Shown: positions 1 to 5,320 of the stretch, piece after piece | Numbering within the stretch: the first letter of the stretch is position 1 | Layout: the number at the start of each line of letters is the position of its first letter | From: CAYMBL01 sp044225155 | Lineage (GTDB): Bacteria > Planctomycetota > Phycisphaerae > UBA1845 > Fen-1342 | Length of the DNA stretch: 9,731 nt | Direction: 5' to 3' | Assembly: GCA_044225155.1 (NCBI GenBank) | Contig: JBGAJB010000122.1 | Location: forward strand, 1 to 9,731 | Position numbers and translations under genes: made by a program | Notes under the pieces: model-generated | Databases searched by the model: none | What the model was told of the DNA's origin: nothing | Seen by the model: the letters and a program-made list of their open reading frames with translations, nothing else

Positions 1-516
1 CGGCTGCACGGCATGCGCACGGCGGATGGTCGCGACGCCGGGCTCAGACAACCCGAAATGCCGGACCTTGCCCTGCTGGATCAACTCCCTCACCGCGCCG
101 GCGACCTCCTCGATCGGCACTTCGGGATCGACGCGGTGTTGATAGAGCAGGTCGATCGCGTCGACGCGCAGCCGTTTCAGCGACGCCTCAGTCACGGCGC
201 GAATGCGCTCCGGCCGGCTGTCCAGACCCGACCAACCCGGCGTGCCATCCGTGTTCAACTTGAAACCGAACTTGGTGGCGATCGTCACCCGGCCCTTGAA
301 GGGGGCGAGCGCTTCGCCGACCAGCTCTTCATTCGTAAAGGGGCCGTAGACCTCGGCGGTATCGAAGAACGTCACGCCGCGCTCGACGGCTGCGTGCAAC
401 AGGCGCGCCATCTCCTGCTTGTCCTTCGGCGGGCCGTAGGAAAAGCTCATCCCCATGCAGCCGAGACCGATGGCGGAAACTTCCAAACCGCTATTGCCGA
501 GTTTGCGCAGTTGCAT
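1..516 (-). CDS. Aldo/keto reductase, N-terminal half (runs off the left edge)
   Basis: I translated this frame directly; it begins MQLRKLGNSGLEVSAIGLGC and stays open for 172 residues to the window edge. Family members are usually about 320-340 residues, so roughly half is missing. It is an NADPH-dependent aldo/keto reductase: a soluble TIM-barrel enzyme that reduces aldehydes or ketones to alcohols. The full catalytic tetrad is visible: Asp52 and Tyr57 in FFDTAEVYG, Lys82 in ATKFGF and His127 in LLYQHRVD. The GLGCMGMS segment near residues 17-24 and the YGP segment resemble the AKR11/AKR13-type bacterial branch. The ATG is supported by a purine-rich AAGGGAG about five bases upstream. The substrate cannot be told from sequence. 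The mannanase lies upstream on the same strand, 144 bases away, so co-transcription is possible but not shown. NADPH binding would involve the missing C-terminal half. Confidence 0.92.
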   Translation of the reverse strand, partial: MQLRKLGNSGLEVSAIGLGCMGMSFSYGPPKDKQEMARLLHAAVERGVTFFDTAEVYGPFTNEELVGEALAPFKGRVTIATKFGFKLNTDGTPGWSGLDSRPERIRAVTEASLKRLRVDAIDLLYQHRVDPEVPIEEVAGAVRELIQQGKVRHFGLSEPGVATIRRAHAVQP

Positions 517-580
517 GCCCGCTCCCTTTGCGACGATACCGCGATTGTAGAGGGCCGCGTTGCGGAGAGCCGCGGGAAGC

Positions 581-614
581 GGTGGGCGGGCGAAACTCCG
601 GCGCCACGCTCTCC
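581..614. repeat. Dispersed intergenic repeat copy (AGETPA / AGVSPAH type)
   Basis: The 144-base spacer between the reductase and the mannanase holds a GC-rich block. Its plus strand translates as WAGETPAPR and its minus strand as AGVSPAH. I recall these two phrases as recurring in spurious translations of planctomycete, verrucomicrobial and related genomes, where they mark a short dispersed non-coding repeat. Only one copy is seen here, so repetition cannot be shown from this window. The rest of the spacer (517-580 and 615-660) holds the reductase ribosome-binding site and nothing else I can identify. Confidence 0.5.
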
Positions 615-660
615 ATGATTGCCCGCGATGTCCTTTAGGAAGCGATGTCGAACGGCGCGA

Positions 661-1800
661 CTAGGGATCAACCGTCTCGCGTGCGACGGCATCGGCTTTC
701 GCCCAGAACTCCCGGCCAATCTGCGTTTCCTGATCCGCGAGCAGCCAAAGCGTGCGTGCGATCGCGGCCTGATCGAGCAGTCCCTTGGGCGGCGATTTCT
801 GCCAGCGCGCCCAAGCGGCTCCGCCTTCGCGACGTGCGCGGGTCAGCAGCTCACCGTCGCCGGTAGCCCGGTACAGCTCCAAGTCAGCCTCGACCAGCAG
901 GTGCGAAAAGACCGGCCCGTCGCGATACGCCCCTGACTTCTCGTCAACGAACGCCTGACAAGCGGCGCCGATGCGCTTCGCCTCCGCCAGAAAATGCTCC
1001 TCACCGGTTGCGCGGTACAGGCCGAGATTCGCTCGCAACATCAAGGCGGAGTTGTATGTGAACTTCCGCTGGTCGACGTGACCGTCAGCAGCTTTCCGAG
1101 CATCAAAAAACAAGCCGTCGTCGTCGCGCAGATTCTGATCAGTCCACTCGACGAGCTTTCGCGCCCACGGCACATACTCACGCGCCGCACGACAGCGCGC
1201 CAGGCGCAGGCACGCCACGGCCGCGGGCGCGTTCGAGCAAGTGTTCTTCGAGCCGTCCTTGTGCAACTCGTGCCACCAGATTCCGCCGCCAAGCTGGTCA
1301 TCCCAGCCGCTCAGCGCGAACTTCAGCGTCTGCTCCGCGCGGTCCAGATATTTCGCATCATGCGTGAGTTCGTACGCCTCCAGAAACGTGATCGCCATCC
1401 ACTCGTTGTCGTCGTAATACTTGTCGCGCACGCCCGCCCGCGTCGGCGACGGCTCGTAGCCCGGAACGGCCGCATCCTTGTCCCAATAGCGATCCAGAGC
1501 GGCAAAGAACCGCTGCATCAGCGGACGATACGTGGCAGGCTCATGCCGAGCGGCCGCCACCAGCGTTGAAAACATGACCCCATTGCCCCACATGAACGCC
1601 GGCTCGCGTTTCCCGCGGCTTTGGGCATAGAGCCCGGTGTTTTCGTCGTGGAAATCGCGCTGAATCGCCGCGGTAACGACGCGCGCCGCTTCCTCGAATG
1701 ACGTCTCCGACGCGCCGGTCGCCGGATGCGATTGCGCTACGGCCCGCGCCGCGATGAGCACGAAACAAAGCAGTCGAGTCAATCGAAAAATCAGCGCCAT
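661..1800 (-). CDS. Secreted GH76-family glycoside hydrolase (endo-alpha-1,6-mannanase type)
   Basis: The 379-residue protein starts with a signal peptide: Arg6 and Arg9, a hydrophobic core at 10-18 and a likely AVA|QS cleavage after residue 22. It should therefore be exported to the periplasm or outside. The mature part looks like a single (alpha/alpha)6-barrel domain. GH76 hallmarks are the adjacent aspartates Asp130-Asp131 in KYYDDNEW (the expected catalytic pair), GGGIWW at 171-176, KNTCSNAPAA at 185-194, and TYNSALMLRANLGLYRATG at 248-266. Family members cleave alpha-1,6-mannan backbones such as those of fungal cell walls or some bacterial glycans; the actual substrate is inferred. There is no lipobox and no extra carbohydrate-binding module, and the length is normal for the family. 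The ribosome-binding site is poor: GAGG lies only two bases before the ATG. A related alpha/alpha-barrel glycosidase cannot be fully excluded. Confidence 0.8.
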   Translation of the reverse strand: MALIFRLTRLLCFVLIAARAVAQSHPATGASETSFEEAARVVTAAIQRDFHDENTGLYAQSRGKREPAFMWGNGVMFSTLVAAARHEPATYRPLMQRFFAALDRYWDKDAAVPGYEPSPTRAGVRDKYYDDNEWMAITFLEAYELTHDAKYLDRAEQTLKFALSGWDDQLGGGIWWHELHKDGSKNTCSNAPAAVACLRLARCRAAREYVPWARKLVEWTDQNLRDDDGLFFDARKAADGHVDQRKFTYNSALMLRANLGLYRATGEEHFLAEAKRIGAACQAFVDEKSGAYRDGPVFSHLLVEADLELYRATGDGELLTRARREGGAAWARWQKSPPKGLLDQAAIARTLWLLADQETQIGREFWAKADAVARETVDP

Positions 1801-1893
1801 CGCCTCATGGTAATTCGCACTCGCTCGTCACGGCGCACGCAGCTCCCATTTCCCACCAGCGAACACTGAGCTACTTTCCACGTCGGCTGTCAT

Positions 1894-1924
1894 GGGTTCT
1901 AAAGTGCCAGGGCACCTGGAACCC
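1894..1924. repeat. Palindrome with two nested stems (GGGTTC...GAACCC enclosing GTGCC/GGCAC)
   Basis: The outer arms GGGTTC (1894-1899) and GAACCC (1919-1924) are exact reverse complements. Inside them GTGCC (1904-1908) pairs with GGCAC (1911-1915) around a very short loop, with a 4x3 internal loop between the stems. Lying between divergent promoters, it cannot be a terminator for either flanking gene. It could be a mobile REP-like palindrome or a regulator-binding site. I recall similar GTGCC-GGCAC palindromes as frequent in planctomycete intergenic DNA, but cannot check this here. Confidence 0.5.
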
Positions 1925-1973
1925 TCCAACCGGCGAACAGCCCCCCATGTCGCCCGGTGCCCGACAAGCGCGT

Positions 1974-1992
1974 GAAAAGGGGCACGCTTTTC
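1974..1992. repeat. AT-armed palindrome GAAAAG-N7-CTTTTC
   Basis: GAAAAG (1974-1979) and CTTTTC (1987-1992) are exact inverted copies around the 7-base spacer GGGCACG. The GGGCAC here also pairs with GTGCCC at 1957-1962, giving an alternative stem, and shares its core with the palindrome about 70 bases upstream. The likely roles are a dispersed intergenic repeat or an operator upstream of the metalloprotease. It lies outside any gene. Confidence 0.4.
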
Positions 1993-2095
1993 CGTCAATT
2001 CTTGCCTGTTTGCCTGCTTTTTCGTGACGCCGCCCACTATCATGGAGCGATTGCTTGTCGCGCCGTCCAAGCGCGACAACGCGTCTCCGGGAGTC

Positions 2096-2105
2096 AAGGG
2101 GGGAA
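2096..2105 (+). promoter_or_regulatory. Shine-Dalgarno sequence that fixes the GTG start of the metalloprotease
   Basis: AAGGGGGGAA ends five bases before the GTG at 2111. It is the only strong purine-rich ribosome-binding site near the 5' end of this frame. The upstream in-frame ATGs at 2024 and 2042 would put about 28 hydrophilic residues ahead of the signal peptide and lack a comparable site. Confidence 0.7.
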
Positions 2106-2110
2106 TCCGA

Positions 2111-3916
2111 GTGTCGAAGCGCGTCACGATCTTGGTGGTTCTTTATTCACTCAGCACATGGTCGCCGGCGCAGGTCGGCCTCTTGCCGCAGACACTGTTC
2201 GTCGATCCGGGCTCGCCGCGCTGGCAACCGGCGATTCCTGGACCCGTGGTCGCATGCTTCGCCGACGACACCGATCCGGCTTACGCCGCATTCATCGATT
2301 CGCTCGTTGAGAAAGCAAATGCCCGCAACAACGCGCCGCGCTACCAGACGAGCGACGGCGACGCGTGGGGACCGCCCGGCCAGCCGATCGTACTCACCTG
2401 GAGCTTCGTTCCCGACGGCGTGATGATCCCCTCCGCCTTCGGCGAGCCGGCCGTCAGCAGCCAGCTCTTCGCGACACTCGACGCCCAATTCGCGAGCCAG
2501 GGCGGCCGGGCGACCTGGAAACAACGTTTTCAACAGGTCTTTGATCGCTGGTCGTCGCTCACCGGCGTCACCTATCAGTTCGTCAGCGTCCCCGGACAGG
2601 ACTGGGACGACGGCGCTCCGTTTGGTGACGACGGCGCACCGCAGCGCGGCGACGTACGGATCAGCATGAAGCCGATCGACGGCGGCAGCGGCATCCTCGC
2701 CTACAACTATTTCCCGACCTTCGGCGACATGGTGATCGACGCCTCAGAGAATTGGGCGGGTGGCGAAGGCACGCAAAACCGTTTTTTGCGCAACGTGATC
2801 GGCCATGAGCACGGCCACGGTCTTGGGCTCGGCCACGTCTGCCCGACGAACCGCACGAAACTCATGGAGCCGTTTCTCAGCACGCAGTTCGATTCGATGC
2901 AGCACGACGACATTCGCGCCGTGCAATACAAGTACGGCGATCCGCACGAACCGGACGGGATCGCCGCACCGGTCGAATTCGGAACACTCGGCGTCGGCGA
3001 CACGGCCAGCGCGTGCGATCTGCCGCCGCCCATCTCGGGCGCCAATCCCGGCCTCACTTCCCTCTGTGCGATTGAAGGCAGCGGCGCGGAGGACTACTTC
3101 CACTTTTCCACCAGCGCCGCCGCACGCGTGCTCGTCTACGTCGTTCCGCTCGGATTTTCCTATCTGGACAATCCGCAGACGGACATTTGCGGCGGCGACG
3201 TCACGACCGACAGTCTGCGCGTCGCCGATCTCGTGGCCGAGCTCTATGCCGCTAATGGCGCGACGTTGCTGAGTTCGGTGAACGCCGGCGGACTCGGCAC
3301 CGGCGAAACGCTGAACTATCTCGCCGAATCGCCCGGTTCGTTCTACGTGCGCGTGTTCGCCGCCAATGCGCCGCTGCAATCCCAGGAATACTCACTGACC
3401 GTGACGCTCCAGGAACCGGGCCAGGCGCCGTACGTCTTCACCCAGCCGCAAAATCAGCAGGCCGCGTCGTGCGGAATCGCCGTGCTCTCCCTCTTCGCAA
3501 TCGGCACGGAGCCGCTCACGTACCAGTGGCGGCGCGGCGGCGTGGAACTCCCCGGCGAAACCACCCCCGTTCTGGTTGTGAACCCGATCACGCTCGACGA
3601 GGCCGGCGGCTACGACTGTGTGGTTTCAAACGCCTATGGCTCGATCGCCTCCAACCCCGCGATCGTGACCGTCACGCCGACGAAATCGTGCCCAAGCGTT
3701 CTGGCTGGATGCGAATACGACGATGTGTATCCCGTCGGCGGCGATTGCACCGTGGATCTGGGCGATTTGGGGGTCGCCCTCGCAAATTTCGCGCCCGGCG
3801 TCGGCGGAAAAACGCTGGATCAGGGCGACGTCTACCCGCGCTGCGACGGCGATGGAATAGTCGACTTGTCCGATCTGGGCGAGATTCTGGCCGTGTTCGG
3901 AACTGATTGCCGCTAG
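2111..3916 (+). CDS. Secreted matrixin-like zinc metalloprotease with PPC, Ig-like and dockerin-like C-terminal repeats
   Basis: With the GTG as residue 1 the protein has 601 residues. Residues 1-20 form a signal peptide: SKR, a hydrophobic stretch, then SPA|Q. The metzincin zinc site is HEHGHGLGLGH at 232-242, an exact HExxHxxGxxH with Glu233 as the catalytic base. A Met-turn methionine follows at 252 (KLMEPF). A pre-peptidase C-terminal-like beta domain spans about 318-433 (AEDYFHFSTS...YSLTVTL). An Ig-like domain spans about 440-522, with Cys454, Trp473 and Cys503 (GGYDCVVSNAYG) in the expected places. Two degenerate Ca-binding, dockerin-like tail repeats close the protein at 537-561 and 572-600. 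It probably hydrolyses extracellular proteins; the substrate is unknown. No PEP-CTERM anchor or membrane segment follows the tail. It is transcribed away from the mannanase and converges on the glycan operon. Confidence 0.88.
   Translation: MSKRVTILVVLYSLSTWSPAQVGLLPQTLFVDPGSPRWQPAIPGPVVACFADDTDPAYAAFIDSLVEKANARNNAPRYQTSDGDAWGPPGQPIVLTWSFVPDGVMIPSAFGEPAVSSQLFATLDAQFASQGGRATWKQRFQQVFDRWSSLTGVTYQFVSVPGQDWDDGAPFGDDGAPQRGDVRISMKPIDGGSGILAYNYFPTFGDMVIDASENWAGGEGTQNRFLRNVIGHEHGHGLGLGHVCPTNRTKLMEPFLSTQFDSMQHDDIRAVQYKYGDPHEPDGIAAPVEFGTLGVGDTASACDLPPPISGANPGLTSLCAIEGSGAEDYFHFSTSAAARVLVYVVPLGFSYLDNPQTDICGGDVTTDSLRVADLVAELYAANGATLLSSVNAGGLGTGETLNYLAESPGSFYVRVFAANAPLQSQEYSLTVTLQEPGQAPYVFTQPQNQQAASCGIAVLSLFAIGTEPLTYQWRRGGVELPGETTPVLVVNPITLDEAGGYDCVVSNAYGSIASNPAIVTVTPTKSCPSVLAGCEYDDVYPVGGDCTVDLGDLGVALANFAPGVGGKTLDQGDVYPRCDGDGIVDLSDLGEILAVFGTDCR
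3719..3910 (+). repeat. Two-copy dockerin-like tail repeat inside the metalloprotease
   Basis: Copy 1 (3719-3793) and copy 2 (3824-3910) share the pattern [DG]DVYP-x4-D-xx-VDLxDLGxxLAxF. Copy 2 keeps a plausible calcium loop (CDGDGIVDLSDLG). Copy 1 has lost several acidic positions (GDCTVDLGDLG). Such paired tails recur on planctomycete secreted proteins and resemble type I dockerins, although a cohesin partner is not generally established for them. Confidence 0.7.
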
Positions 3917-3949
3917 CGGCAGCGCGGCGGCTCAATCGCTGAGCGCGCC
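3909..3949. terminator. Possible bidirectional hairpins at the convergent junction
   Basis: GCCGC-TA-GCGGC (3909-3920) is a perfect 12-base palindrome over the metalloprotease stop codon. A second stem, GGCG-GCTCA (3926-3934) with TGAGC-g-CGCC (3940-3949), has nine pairs and one bulge and covers the stop of the CapK-like gene. Both operons must end within this short space, so termination here is plausible. There is no T-tract on either strand, so intrinsic termination is not well supported and Rho could act instead. Confidence 0.3.
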
Positions 3950-5320
3950 GGCCAACTCAGAGACAAAGTAGCGGCGCTTGCCCGAGGGGTCGGGCGGAAT
4001 CGCGTCGACCAGCGCGCAATCAACCTTGACGCCGCCGCCGAACAACTCGCGGTAGCGGCGTTCGATGGTGGACAGCGAGTCATTCTGAAATTGATCGTCG
4101 GTGACGAGCAGCAGATCAAAGCGATCGACGCGGCGCTGAATCGTCTTGAACTGCACAATGCCCGGCTGATCGCGAAGCACATGCGACACGATCGCGCCGT
4201 GGCAGCGCCCGCCACCCGCCAGTGTCACGAATCCGGTCACTTTCCCGCCGTCGAGCCGCATGAGCGGCAGCGGCAAGCCGCACGAACACGGGTGATCGAG
4301 CAACACGCCGGCGTCACCGACGCGATAGCGGATGAACGGCTGAGCGCGCGTGTTCAGTGTCGTCAGAACGAGTTCGCCGCTGCCCTCCGGCACGCCCGCT
4401 CCGCCGGCCAGCGACTCCACGAACACATGCGGCGCGATCACGTGCAAATGAGCCTGCCGACACTCATGCGCAATCAATCCAATCTCGCGGCTGCCGTACT
4501 CCTGCACGACCGGGCAGCCGGCGACCGCCCGAATCGCGGCCCGCTCCTCTTCGCGCATCTCTTCGCCCGTGAGGACCATCGCTTTCAAAGAGGCGAAAGC
4601 GTCCTGTCGCCCGACGTGCGCGGCGCGCTCCGTCAATGCCGCGGCCGCCGAGGGATACGCGTAAAGCAGGGCCGGGCGATACGCGGCCAGTCGCGCGAGG
4701 TGCCGGTCCAGCGCCGCCTGCGACAGGTCGAACGCGTTTAACAGCATTTCGTTCAACAGCCAATCGCGCCAGCGCCGAAGCGCCGTGCCGCGTTGTTCAA
4801 TCGGCGAGCCCCAGAAATAAGCGCGCCGTTCACCCGGCGCGATGCCCAATTGTTCGTGCATGAATAGGCGAGCGGCCAGCGTCTGCGCCTGTCGAATGCG
4901 ATCAACTCGAAAATGCAGCGTGTCGCCAGACGTCCCACCGCTGCTGTGCGGCAGCGCGCCGGCCGGCCGCGCGCGCGAAACGATCTCGTCACCCGCAGCC
5001 CTGATGGTCGACTTATCGAGCACCGGCAGTCGGTACAGCTCTCGCCCGGGATCTGTCGCGTCAGGAGTCAGTCCCGCATGGCGGAAGCGCCGCGCGTAGA
5101 ACTCATTGTGCGCGGCGGCAAACTGGAATAAGTCACGAAGCCGCGCCGCACAGATTTCATTGATTTCCGCAAGCGATAAGCGGGCGAGCCGGCGCAGATC
5201 GCGCAATTCGGCTGACGTGCGCCGTCTCCGCAGGGTCTCATGGAGCGGATAAGAGATGTGACGTGCGCACCACGCAGCAGCGCGGTCGGAAACAGGAGTG
5301 TCGTACCGCGTGCCGGTCAT
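3932..5320 (-). CDS. PaaK/CapK-like adenylate-forming enzyme (phenylacetate-CoA ligase family)
   Basis: This 462-residue soluble protein belongs to the phenylacetate-CoA ligase/CapK branch of AMP-binding enzymes, which use ATP to activate a carboxylate as an acyl-adenylate, often followed by transfer to CoA. The phosphate-binding loop SSGGTSG is at 126-132, the adenine/substrate motif EYGSREIG at 274-281, and RYRVGD at 331-336 with the family aspartate Asp336. CSCGLPLPLM at 345-354 matches the Cys-rich turn of PaaK-like proteins. A C-terminal SGKRR at 446-450 carries Lys448, a candidate for the adenylation lysine. The first in-frame ATG overlaps the preceding glycosyltransferase stop by four bases (ATGA), so translation is probably coupled. 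CapK-like genes occur in capsule and exopolysaccharide clusters, which fits this one. The acid activated, and whether CoA is the acceptor, cannot be told. It is the last gene of the operon. Confidence 0.85.
   Translation of the reverse strand: MTGTRYDTPVSDRAAAWCARHISYPLHETLRRRRTSAELRDLRRLARLSLAEINEICAARLRDLFQFAAAHNEFYARRFRHAGLTPDATDPGRELYRLPVLDKSTIRAAGDEIVSRARPAGALPHSSGGTSGDTLHFRVDRIRQAQTLAARLFMHEQLGIAPGERRAYFWGSPIEQRGTALRRWRDWLLNEMLLNAFDLSQAALDRHLARLAAYRPALLYAYPSAAAALTERAAHVGRQDAFASLKAMVLTGEEMREEERAAIRAVAGCPVVQEYGSREIGLIAHECRQAHLHVIAPHVFVESLAGGAGVPEGSGELVLTTLNTRAQPFIRYRVGDAGVLLDHPCSCGLPLPLMRLDGGKVTGFVTLAGGGRCHGAIVSHVLRDQPGIVQFKTIQRRVDRFDLLLVTDDQFQNDSLSTIERRYRELFGGGVKVDCALVDAIPPDPSGKRRYFVSELAGALSD

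Larger units (their letters stand above)
1801..2110. other. Divergent intergenic region between mannanase and metalloprotease
   Basis: These 310 bases separate the divergent starts of the mannanase (minus) and the metalloprotease (plus), so promoters for both should lie here. A TATCAT at 2038-2043 matches a sigma-70 -10 box in five of six positions. The nearest -35-like TTGCCT (2010-2015) is 22 bases upstream of it, which is too far for a normal promoter, so this call is weak. Two small palindromes are listed separately. The GTGCC(C)/GGGCAC element recurs at about 1904, 1910, 1957 and 1980. No convincing coding sequence or structured RNA is seen. Confidence 0.5.

Noticed and set aside
13..618. 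201-codon plus-strand frame at the left edge
   Set aside because: It is antisense to the aldo/keto reductase, whose catalytic tetrad is visible on the minus strand; its tail merely translates the intergenic repeat.
2024..2110. Upstream ATG starts (2024, 2042) for the metalloprotease
   Set aside because: They would put a hydrophilic extension before the signal peptide and lack a ribosome-binding site, whereas the GTG at 2111 has a strong one and begins directly at the signal peptide.
2744..3379. 211-codon open frame on the minus strand inside the metalloprotease
   Set aside because: The plus strand there encodes the clear zinc site and PPC-like domain; the antisense product shows no family features.
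3830..3916. PEP-CTERM sorting tail on the metalloprotease
   Set aside because: The protein ends right after the dockerin-like repeat (AVFGTDCR) with no VPEP-type motif, membrane helix or basic cluster.
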